The translations under genes and the position numbers were made by a program. Source: Phanerodontia chrysosporium (lineage: Eukaryota; Basidiomycota; Agaricomycetes; Polyporales; Phanerochaetaceae). From it: DNA of 64,000 bases. The notes under the pieces were generated by a model that searched no databases, had not been told where the DNA came from, and was given only the letters and a program-made list of their open reading frames with translations. Within the stretch, counting starts at the first letter, position 1; each line of letters opens with the position of its first letter. Location of the stretch: positions 434,001 through 498,000 of the forward strand of contig MJGA01000004.1 in NCBI GenBank assembly GCA_001910725.1. Direction: 5' to 3'. Shown here piece by piece: positions 23,134-31,262 of the stretch.

Positions 23134-23488
23134 GCTGAGCGATGACTGCCACCTCACGAATAATCGAATTTCGATTCTGTGACAACGAATGGTGAGCAAG
23201 CGGAAGAGAGATAGTAAACAAAAGTGGTCTGACCATGAGACTTTATACGACTGTCTGAGCTGACCAACATCCTTATGCCTTATGGCGCTCGCTAAGTATC
23301 ATGTCGCCCGGTCGGAAGTAGTCTCCACCCACTTGTGGGCGCTAAGGGCGCTATCGCCCTTCGGAGTTTCAAGGTCATGTGAGAGGGTCATGTGATCTGT
23401 TGATGTGGTGTAAACGCGACGCGTCGAGATGTAGCTTGCTGCTTCTGCTCATGGCGTCGCTCTCTGCTTCTCAAAAATTACTGTCATC
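23134..23488. promoter_or_regulatory. Bidirectional promoter, MDR oxidoreductase / HTD2-like
   Basis: 355 bp between divergent starts. It includes a palindromic-looking stretch around 23320-23360 ('gtgggcgctaagggcgctat') repeating 'gcgcta'. No coding sequence is supported. It once served the intact HTD2-like gene on its right. Confidence 0.4.
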
Positions 23489-23938
23489 ATGCTGTCCTGT
23501 TGGGCCGTGGCCAGCCGCCTCCCCAAGCGACGCCTCCTCTCGACGACCTCTTCACCTCTCAACCTAGATGCATTCAACAGATGGATGGTCTCAGACAAGA
23601 AGCTCACCCTGTCCGATACTCTCCATCCTGAACATGTCTCTGATCTTCACATCACCCTCCCAACGCGCGACGGCACGCGCAAGCCCGCCACTGCACCCGT
23701 CCTGGGCAGCCCGTTGAGCTATGGCCATCACCTCGCCGTCTTCCACCCGCGCAACCCGGAGGGTGCCCTCCGCTGGGACGGCACAGATGCAGATTTCTGT
23801 CCCCCAGAGCCATTCACCCGCCGGATGTGGGCCGGTGGCAGGATGCAATGGAAGGCGCCATTGCACATTGGGGACAGGGTCGCGGCGTGCTCTGAGATGT
23901 TCGACGTGCAGAAGAAGGGGTTTGACACGGGGTATAGG
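23489..23938 (+). pseudogene. HTD2: HTD2-like mitochondrial 3-hydroxyacyl-thioester dehydratase, 3'-truncated
   Basis: ATG 23489 opens a frame with an Arg-rich mitochondrial presequence (MLSCWAVASRLPKRRLLSTT). The body fits fungal Htd2 of the hot-dog/MaoC-like superfamily, which dehydrates 3-hydroxyacyl-ACP in mitochondrial type II fatty-acid synthesis: FNRWMVSDKKLTLSDTL, SYGHHLAVFHPR, FCPPEPFTRRMWAGGRMQW and VQKKGFDTG. Family proteins continue for well over 100 residues after the 'KKGF..G' point. Here the similarity stops at about 23938 and the frame ends at TGA 23954-23956 after random residues. The following sequence belongs to an unrelated gene on the opposite strand. No C-terminal half is seen up to 31 kb. 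Either a rearrangement truncated it or an intron was invaded; I favour truncation. Confidence 0.75.
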
Positions 23939-24292
23939 CAAAGTTCATCGAGCTGAGCAGCTCGGCGGCAACCTGCAGCACTTCAGGGTGAGTACCGTAA
24001 TGATATATGATATAACATTAGTGTAAACGCACGATGACCGCAGGTCGGGACTTCCTGGCGACGATCTCGCCGTTCCATGCTCGTTCCGGCGGTGTCACCA
24101 ACTGTTCGAGTATGTACCATGTCACCGGCTGATTCTCCTTGGCTAACGTGACAATACGATCTACAGTATTGCTCCCGACATCATCCCAGCAGATTTCCTT
24201 TTGCCCACGCCCTCTACTGCTCGGCGCAGACCCATGAAGACCCCGGGAACCCTTCACCGCGCCGTTTCGCTCAGAGACCATCTGTTGGGCGG

Positions 24293-24297
24293 AATAC
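24293..24297. repeat. Target-site duplication, left (aatac)
   Basis: The five bases aatac precede the left LTR and recur directly after the right LTR at 28979-28983. Reading across without the element gives ggcgg-aatac-tgcacgg, which keeps the interrupted minus-strand gene in frame. This marks the insertion point precisely. Confidence 0.92.
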
Positions 24298-24564
24298 TGT
24301 TGTCATCCCGAGGCGCCGCCGAGGTGACCCACCTCAGACGCAGGGCGGCATGCCATAAAAGGCACCCGTCGGTAGTAATCTCCATTTTCTTATCTTCATT
24401 ACGATCCACTTTATCTTATCTGAGTCTTCCGCCTTTGTAATAACTCAAAACCCACATTTCATTTCCTTTCTGGTAGTTACAAGAAAATGTATAAAATCCT
24501 AGTTACATCTCGCCGAATGTTATCGTTCGTTTCCCGCATCTCACCCCCGCTCGATTCTCCAAGA
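24298..24564 (+). repeat. 5' LTR of Ty1/copia element
   Basis: 267 bp, starting TGTTGTCATC and ending CTCCAAGA. Read by eye it is identical to the 3' LTR. It contains a TATA-like TATAAAA at 24490-24496, the likely start-proximal promoter element, and another 'cataaaag' at about 24354. The 3' end is GA rather than the usual CA. Confidence 0.95.
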
Positions 24565-24582
24565 GGTTATGAGCCCCGCGCT
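24565..24582 (+). other. Candidate primer-binding site
   Basis: The bases directly after the 5' LTR, ggttatgagccccgcgct, occupy the position of the minus-strand primer-binding site. I cannot name the priming tRNA: matching against the host tRNA set (3' ends and anticodon-region half-tRNAs, as used by some copia elements) would decide it. Confidence 0.5.
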
Positions 24583-24705
24583 GTAAAGAGCGCACACGAC
24601 GATCACCACTCTCTGCAGATCCAGTGCGGATCAAACTCTCGTCCCTGTCGATCCATTGCGGATCAAATCTAGGCGCCCACATCTCGCGATTATCGCCCTG
24701 TCAGT

Positions 24706-27700
24706 ATGACATCAGACACGTCCAGTGTACGCATCGAACCTTTGAAGGGGCCCGAGAATTACTTCTCGTGGCAGGTGCAAGAACAAGACATCTTGACCGA
24801 CCTCGGTTATATCGACTACGTCCTTGGCAACAAGACGCGCCATGCGACCGACGCCGCAGAGCAAGCGACATTCGACCGCGCAGACCGGAAAGCGCTTAGC
24901 GCGATCCGCCTCCGCTGCGCGCCCTCGGTAGTCACGCACATCGCGTCAAGCACTTCGTCCAAGTCAGCGTGGGACACGCTCAAGTCTATCTACGCCGCGC
25001 AAGGCACTATGGCTAAGGTCACAGCGAGCAGAAAGCTCCAGAAGTACCAGATGGAGGAGGGAGCAGACATGGAAGGGGAATTAAAGAAGATGAGGCAGTT
25101 GATGGAAGAGATTACCCTTTCTGGCGGTACGATTACCGATTCAGATTTCACCTATCAAATCCTTTCTGCTCTTCCCCCTTCCTGGGACGCGTTCATTACG
25201 TCTTGTCAGAGCATCACAACCTCGTCAGACCTCACCGGTCGAATTCTGACCGAAGAACGCCGCCGCAAGGAGCGCGACACGTCCTCCACGGCACTCGTTG
25301 CTCGCCAGCGCCCAAAGAAGTCCAAATTCCGCAAGGGCGTCTACTGCCACGGATGCGGAAAGGAAGGTCACATCAAACCCGAATGCCGATCCGGCGGCAA
25401 CCAGAAGTCTGGCTCCGGAGGCAAATCTTCGCGCGCGCACGTCGCTGTAGCCGCGGAGACCGACGGCGACTCCTACATGTTCGCCACAATAGAAGAAGTC
25501 CCCCAAGACGTGCGCGCCCTCCTGGTCAAGGGGGAAGTTTGGCTCGGCGATTCCGCCACCGAGCGCCACATTGTACGCGACCGCAACGCGTTCAGCAACT
25601 ACATCGAGACCCCCAACCACACGGTCACCGGCGCAGGTGTCTGCAAGGCCTTAGGCTGCGGTGACGTGCAAGTTACCTTCAATACGAAGCAGGGGGAAGT
25701 CTCAGTCAAGCTCACCGACGTTCTACACGCGCCGGACATGGAGTTCAATCTCCTGTCCCTCGGTCGCCTCGCTAGCGCAGGCATGACCTTCGTCGGCACT
25801 GGTCCGGACTTGTTCATCAAAGACCGCGATCGTACGATCTGCCACGGTCGACGCGTCGGACATCTCTATCACATGGATATGAGACTTCGGTATCCGGCGC
25901 GATCTCGAGCGCTCGCCGTGCGCACTGCGCGCACTTGGTATGAATGGCACTGCGCTCTGGGACACATTAATCGCCAGCAGCTGCAGGAAATCCATCGCAA
26001 AGACCTCGTAGAAGGCATGGAAGTCGACACCTCGTCGGATATCGACTTCGACTGCGACGCCTGCATCCAGGCCAAGCACTCTCGAGCGCCATTCCCCGAT
26101 ACCGCCGCCGATCGCGCTCTAGCCGTCGGCGATCTCGTCTTCTCAGACATCTGGGGCCCGGCGCGCATCGCCTCTCTGCAGGGCAATACGTACGTCATCA
26201 CATTCACCGATGCCGCTTCGCGCTACGTCGTTATTTTCTTCATGAAATCACGCGACGCCGCCCTCGACCGCTTCAAGAAGTATGAAGCGCTCCTCGAGCG
26301 TCATCTCAACGCGAAGATCAAGACGGTTCACGTCGACAACGCGAAGGAATATACTCAAGGCCAGTTTCGCGACTACGCCGCCTCTCGCGGCATTCTCGTC
26401 CGCACCACGGCACCATATTCCCCTTCGCAGAACGGCATCGCTGAACGCCTAAACCGCACTCTCGCGGAGCGCGCGCGCGCCATGCTGATCGCGCGCGACT
26501 TACCGAAATTCCTTTGGCAGGAGGCCTGGGCATACGCCACCTATCTCAAGAACCGCACGCCTACGCGCACTCGCGATCTCACGCCCTACGAATTATTCTG
26601 GGGCCGCCGCCCTGATATCAAGGACGCGCAAGAGTTCGGCACGCCCTGCTGGGTCCTCGTGCCCGAAAATCGTCGCTCGAAGCTCGAGCCGAAGTCCGAG
26701 CGCTACATCTTCACCGGGATTTCGGACAACAGTGCCGGCTGGAGGTACTTCGTCCCTGGCATGCGCCAGATCCTGGTTTCTCGCGATGTCATCTTCGAGC
26801 GTAAGGCTGAACCACCTCGTAGCATCCCCTTCACCCTTGAGGGGGAGAGTCCGACACCTTCTCGAGCCAAATCGCCGCCTTCAGTTACCACGACGCCACC
26901 ACCGGCATCAGCGCCTCAAGCGCCCGACTCTTCGAAGGCATCCAAGGCTGAACCGTCTGCTACGACGACCAAATCACGTTCCCCCTCAGTCGCCCTTCCT
27001 CGCTCGACATCCTCTAGCGTTCCCCCCGAGTCTACGCGCAAGTCCGAGCGCAACACGCCTCGCGTCGACTACAAACGTCTTCACCAGACCGGAACCATCG
27101 CTCCGAAGTCGACGGATCACGACGCTAGCGCTCACGCCCACATCTGCTTCGCAGTACGCGGAGATTGGGACCACCCGTCCTCTATTGAGGAGTGTAAGGC
27201 ACGGGACGACTGGCCGCAATGGCAGGCCGCCATGGACGTTGAAATGTCACAGCTCAGGGGGAGGGGAACTTGGGAGATGGGCGACCTTCCGGACGACCGG
27301 AAGGCCATCGGCTCACGCTGGGTCTTCGCCATCAAACGCCACCCCGACGGCTCGATCGACAAGTACAAGGCACGTCTTGTCGCACAAGGTTTCTCCCAGA
27401 TCCCCGGGCAAGATTACCTTCAAACCTTCGCCCCCGTCGTCCGCCTCGAATCCTGGCGCGCCGCATGCGCCATCGCCGCCCGTTACGACCTCGACGACGA
27501 CGGTCTCGACATCACCGGCGCGTATCTCTACGGCCCCCTCGAGGAGACCATCTACATGCGTCAGGCACCCGGCTACGACGACAACTCTGGCCAAGTCTAC
27601 GTCCTGCGCAAGGCCCTGTACGGTCTCAAGCAGGCCGGACGCGCCTGGAACAACGTCCTCAACCACGTCCTCGTCAATCTGATGGGATTCACTCGCTCCG

Positions 27701-28704
27701 AGGCCGATCCGTGCGTTTACTTCAAACGTTCCGACGCTCTAACGCTCGCACTCCTTCATGTCGACGACACTACCCTTTTTGGGAAGCGCGCTGCCTTAAA
27801 CGACTTCAAGGCCGATATCGCCGCCCACTTCGCCATCACGACCTCAGGCGCGCTCACCACCTTCGTCGGCATTCAGGCCATTCGCGACCGCACCGCTCGC
27901 ACGCTCACCATCAAGCAGTCGCACTACATCAAGCTCATTCTCGAGCGTTTCGGCATGCAAGACTGCAATCCGGTCTCGACGCCGCTTGACCCGAACATCA
28001 AGCTTGGGCCGATCTCCGAAGACGAGACGCCCGTTGATGCGCCCTACGCCGCCGCCATCGGTTCCCTCATGTACGCCGCTGTCGGTACACGCCCCGACAT
28101 CGCCTTCGCTGTTCAAGCACTTTCCCAGTTCACCTCTCGACCGTCCAACACTCACTGGACGGCGGTCAAGCACGTCTTTCGCTATCTCAAGGGCACACTC
28201 GACCTCGGCATCACCTACGGTCCCGACGATCAAGATTTGATCGGATACTCGGACGCAGACTGGGCACAGTCCCTGGTCGACCGCCGGTCCGTGTCCGGCT
28301 ACGCCTTCAAGCTTGCCGGCGGCATCATCAGCTGGTCCTCGAAGAAGCAAGCTACGGTCGCCCTCTCCACGATGGAAGCGGAGTACATCGCCCTCTCACA
28401 CGCAGCCAAGGAGGCCATCTGGCTACGCCGCCTCCTCGCCGAACTCGGTATTCTCGGCGACACCGCTACCACCATCCTCACCGACAATCAAGCCGCCATC
28501 ACTTTCGCGCACGACAGTCAATTTCACGCGCGCTCCAAGCACATCGACATTCGCCATCATTTCATTCGCGAACGCGTCAAGGACGGCGACATCGACATCA
28601 CGCATTGCGCCTCCGCCGACAATTGCGCCGACATGCTCACCAAAGCACTCGCCAAGCCGACGCATCTCAAGCAGCTCGAACTCGCTCAGCTCGTCGCTCG
28701 CTGA
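24706..28704 (+). CDS. Copia Gag-Pol polyprotein, 1332 aa
   Basis: One frame from ATG 24706 to TGA 28702-28704. Visible, in order: a UBN2-like Gag region (EPLKGPENYFSWQVQEQDIL); a CCHC zinc knuckle CHGCGKEGHIKPEC at about residue 214; protease with active-site GDSATERH at about 281, where copia proteases usually read DSG or DSA; integrase HHCC finger from WHCALGH (about 414), then catalytic Asp 481 (FSDIWGP), Asp 544 (HVDNAKEY) and Glu 580 (NGIAERLNR), i.e. D-D35E spacing; reverse transcriptase with LDITGAYLYG, YGLKQAGRAW and LLHVDDTTLFG (Asp 1020/1021, against the usual YVDD); RNase H with YSDADW (1181), STMEAEYIAL and the QFHARSKHIDIRHHFIR block. All key residues are intact. Gag and Pol share one frame with no shift signal, as in many copia elements. 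Confidence 0.97.
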   Translation: MTSDTSSVRIEPLKGPENYFSWQVQEQDILTDLGYIDYVLGNKTRHATDAAEQATFDRADRKALSAIRLRCAPSVVTHIASSTSSKSAWDTLKSIYAAQGTMAKVTASRKLQKYQMEEGADMEGELKKMRQLMEEITLSGGTITDSDFTYQILSALPPSWDAFITSCQSITTSSDLTGRILTEERRRKERDTSSTALVARQRPKKSKFRKGVYCHGCGKEGHIKPECRSGGNQKSGSGGKSSRAHVAVAAETDGDSYMFATIEEVPQDVRALLVKGEVWLGDSATERHIVRDRNAFSNYIETPNHTVTGAGVCKALGCGDVQVTFNTKQGEVSVKLTDVLHAPDMEFNLLSLGRLASAGMTFVGTGPDLFIKDRDRTICHGRRVGHLYHMDMRLRYPARSRALAVRTARTWYEWHCALGHINRQQLQEIHRKDLVEGMEVDTSSDIDFDCDACIQAKHSRAPFPDTAADRALAVGDLVFSDIWGPARIASLQGNTYVITFTDAASRYVVIFFMKSRDAALDRFKKYEALLERHLNAKIKTVHVDNAKEYTQGQFRDYAASRGILVRTTAPYSPSQNGIAERLNRTLAERARAMLIARDLPKFLWQEAWAYATYLKNRTPTRTRDLTPYELFWGRRPDIKDAQEFGTPCWVLVPENRRSKLEPKSERYIFTGISDNSAGWRYFVPGMRQILVSRDVIFERKAEPPRSIPFTLEGESPTPSRAKSPPSVTTTPPPASAPQAPDSSKASKAEPSATTTKSRSPSVALPRSTSSSVPPESTRKSERNTPRVDYKRLHQTGTIAPKSTDHDASAHAHICFAVRGDWDHPSSIEECKARDDWPQWQAAMDVEMSQLRGRGTWEMGDLPDDRKAIGSRWVFAIKRHPDGSIDKYKARLVAQGFSQIPGQDYLQTFAPVVRLESWRAACAIAARYDLDDDGLDITGAYLYGPLEETIYMRQAPGYDDNSGQVYVLRKALYGLKQAGRAWNNVLNHVLVNLMGFTRSEADPCVYFKRSDALTLALLHVDDTTLFGKRAALNDFKADIAAHFAITTSGALTTFVGIQAIRDRTARTLTIKQSHYIKLILERFGMQDCNPVSTPLDPNIKLGPISEDETPVDAPYAAAIGSLMYAAVGTRPDIAFAVQALSQFTSRPSNTHWTAVKHVFRYLKGTLDLGITYGPDDQDLIGYSDADWAQSLVDRRSVSGYAFKLAGGIISWSSKKQATVALSTMEAEYIALSHAAKEAIWLRRLLAELGILGDTATTILTDNQAAITFAHDSQFHARSKHIDIRHHFIRERVKDGDIDITHCASADNCADMLTKALAKPTHLKQLELAQLVAR

Positions 28705-28711
28705 GGGGGAG
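28703..28711 (+). other. Polypurine tract
   Basis: The run gagggggag overlaps the Gag-Pol stop codon and abuts the 3' LTR, the expected site for plus-strand primer formation. Confidence 0.8.
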
Positions 28712-28978
28712 TGTTGTCATCCCGAGGCGCCGCCGAGGTGACCCACCTCAGACGCAGGGCGGCATGCCATAAAAGGCACCCGTCGGTAGTAATCTCCATT
28801 TTCTTATCTTCATTACGATCCACTTTATCTTATCTGAGTCTTCCGCCTTTGTAATAACTCAAAACCCACATTTCATTTCCTTTCTGGTAGTTACAAGAAA
28901 ATGTATAAAATCCTAGTTACATCTCGCCGAATGTTATCGTTCGTTTCCCGCATCTCACCCCCGCTCGATTCTCCAAGA
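28712..28978 (+). repeat. 3' LTR of Ty1/copia element
   Basis: 267 bp, matching the 5' LTR (24298-24564) base for base in a reading by eye. It is followed by the right copy of the target duplication, aatac, at 28979-28983. Confidence 0.95.
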
Positions 28979-28983
28979 AATAC
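28979..28983. repeat. Target-site duplication, right (aatac)
   Basis: Second copy of aatac, immediately after the 3' LTR; the interrupted minus-strand gene continues from here. Confidence 0.92.
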
Positions 28984-29230
28984 TGCACGGCTAGGGACGT
29001 GATTGCAGGATGGGCATAGCGGAGGGTGTTACCTGCCACTGTTGGTGAGTACATGAGCTTGGCTTCGTGGTGTTGCGCTGATGGTCTTCCGCAGGGATCC
29101 TGTAAGATCTGCTCGACAATGTCGGCGACGGAGTACTTTCCACGTCCGCTCAGGAGCCAGGAAACGCTGTCAGCATGTGCCAGCGACCCTCCTACGGCCT
29201 CCCCGCCATCGTCGACAACCCGGAAGAAAT

Positions 29231-29251
29231 GGTACATCCAAGGTACATCCA
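29231..29251. repeat. 11-bp tandem duplication inside the broken minus-strand gene
   Basis: ggtacatccaa is followed directly by ggtacatcca. On the minus strand this doubles the codons for W-M-Y and shifts the frame: '..GEWMY' in one frame, 'WMYHFF..' in the next. Removing one 11-bp unit would rejoin the two open frames, so the duplication is the lesion. Confidence 0.8.
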
Positions 29252-29704
29252 CTCTCCAGGAGTCCAGCCGACTTCCTTCAAGGCTGCATGTACGTGCTCC
29301 AACTTGTCCCTCCATGTGCGTCGGACGTGTCCCGGCGCACCTCCATCATCGTCTGTAGCGTTTATACAGGCGTTTTGTGATCTGTCTGCCAGCATTGGGG
29401 CTCTTCTGCGCTGCTGGGGTCCTTGGGGAGTCGGTGAGGCCTGAGAGCTGGGCAAGACTGGGTATCCATTCCGGCTACTGAATTCTTGGAATGAAGCGTG
29501 CAGGCTACGAGTCGACCAGGGACTTGGGGAAGCAGAGACAGGCGAGCTTGCGAACGGGGATGGCGAGAGGTCGAGGTATTGTCCTCTGCGCTGAATGGGT
29601 GCAGCACTTGAGCCGGTGCCCGATTTGTTGCTTGTATTCATAGCCAGTTCTTCTGAACGCTCTCTAGCTATAGTCGCCTGACCCTCTGTATAATTTTTGC
29701 TCAT

Positions 29705-31262
29705 TTTAGGATAGATTTTGGGCAAGCAGGGTGTGTAGCAGTTGAGCAAAGGCAAGGCGTCATTGGAAGAAAATTATGTATTACGCAATCAGTATGACGA
29801 AGTTTGATAGCGCGCGTTTTTGACGCGACTGCGGGCAGACTATATACAGATTTGGATGCCTCATCAGCCTCAACATCCAAATTAGCTTGCTTGGCAAGCT
29901 ATTCTGGCCAGGCGATAATTGAAGCTCGATTTCACCGACCCGGCTCCTGCCGATGTTTTCCGTACCTCTCCGTGCTCTGGATCTTATCTTATCTCTGACC
30001 TTCCCCGTTCTCTCACTGCATCAGTTGTTCGCGACGCGTCATCTCCGCCTCTCTCGCATCCTCTCCTTCCTTCTCCTGTTTCTTTGCCTGTGTTTCTTGC
30101 TCTCTCTCCTTTGTGGACATCCTGTGGTACTTATCTCCTAAACAAGCCTTTCTCATCTTCCACCCCCATCAGTGTGTGCTTCCCCAGCCTCCATCTCATG
30201 CCGGCTTCCCATCGCTCCTCGCAGCATCCGCCATGTTCTCACTAGTATGCACCGAAGGAATGTACGCCTGTATCCTTGCCTACTTCAGGTTCGCATCTTT
30301 CCGCCCCGCCCTACAGTTGCTGTATAGCTCTTTACTCACCGTGTTTGGTATCACCGCAGTTATAGATAGCTGTACCCCTCTGCGGGCCGCCAATGCTCTG
30401 TCCTCAATTGTACCACGGTTGTCGGCTGCTTGATGTCAGTTCCTACCTTTTGTCCACTGTATCTTTCACTTACTGATGTCCCTCTCCCTTGGTGCTCCTC
30501 TATCTCCCAGTAGTCTAAAGTACCCTACCCATGTACTTTAATCATATTTGACTGTTTCCAATGATATGTTCTTGCTCTCTGCAACAGATGGAAGTCCCAT
30601 ACCACTCACAGCGGACATGCCTGGTAGTGGAAGCGCTCGACAACATCCATTTAAAGATTAGAATTGCGAAGAATTCTTGTACCCAAAAATGGTACAAACG
30701 GGCTACTGCACCAATAACCCACCCTACGAAATACCACATTTGGCTACGAAGTGAGCATAGAAAGACTTCCGAGCCTACAGTGACCACCAGCGGCGCATTA
30801 GCGCCCACCGTCCACGGTTGCGAAAGTCTCAAACGTATCGAAACTGTACTACTACACCTTCTTGCAAATATTCATAGCCTGGAATTGGTCAGCGCGCGAA
30901 CCGAACTGCGTACAAGTGGACTAGTCTCCTTTGCACGCGACAACGGTCCAAGCAAGCGCACAGCCGCCACAGGCGGCCTGTCTCTAGTCGTTATAGTCAG
31001 GCAACGGAGACTAGGTCGGAAGACGTCATCGGCCCGGATGGTCACATGCGGGATCTGCCGAGCTCAGCTCCTTCAGCCGAATTTGTAAGTTGTTCAAGTT
31101 CAACACTTCCGCTGGGCCCGCTCTGCTCGAGCCAGCGTTTTTGCGTTCTGTAAGAAGCAGTTTCCTTGTTAAAATTACCATAGTGATACCCTCAAGCAGC
31201 TTGGATAGGTTTCGATTAGCTGGGCGAGCGTGTTATCGCTGAGCCTGAAAAAGGCAACTTCC
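29705..31262. other. Long intergenic region, CT-rich
   Basis: About 1.56 kb between the divergent starts of the broken minus-strand gene and the TFIIIC-like gene. Strongly pyrimidine-rich from about 29950 to 30250 (repeated 'ctctc', 'ccttct'). Open frames on both strands (for example 30561-31088) have no family features or splice logic. The missing 3' half of HTD2 is not here. No RNA gene recognised. Confidence 0.45.

Larger units (their letters stand above)
24298..28978 (+). mobile_element. Intact Ty1/copia LTR retrotransposon, 4681 bp
   Basis: Two 267-bp LTRs, identical by eye, flank a 4.1-kb interior with one uninterrupted 1332-codon reading frame, a purine tract before the 3' LTR and 5-bp target duplications (aatac). 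Domain order is Gag–protease–integrase–reverse transcriptase–RNase H, which places it in Ty1/copia (Pseudoviridae-type) rather than gypsy. No stop or frame break is seen, so it may be competent. It sits antisense to, and splits, a minus-strand gene that is also broken elsewhere. Identical LTRs imply a very recent insertion. Confidence 0.96.
23940..29704 (-). pseudogene. Broken Agaricomycete repeat-family gene, split by the copia element
   Basis: A minus-strand coding region can be followed from ATG 29704 (MSKNYTEGQATIARERSEE, a disordered start) through ..LKEVGWTPGEWMY, then YHFFRVVDDGG, SWLLSGRGKYSVADIVEQIL and HPAITSLAVQY. It resumes across the retroelement at 24292 with SAQQMVSERNGAVKGSRGLH, WDDVGSNTVDRIVTLAKEN and QPVTWYILEQLVTPPERAW. 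The two sides rejoin in frame if the element and one target duplication are removed. It is also broken by an 11-bp tandem duplication at 29231-29251 and ends abruptly at about 23940, after a probable intron (GTGCGT at about 24028) and VAAELLSSMNFA. The style resembles the N-terminal part of large, repeated Agaricomycete proteins (DUF6589-type); that is inference from memory. It does not encode a working protein. Confidence 0.6.
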
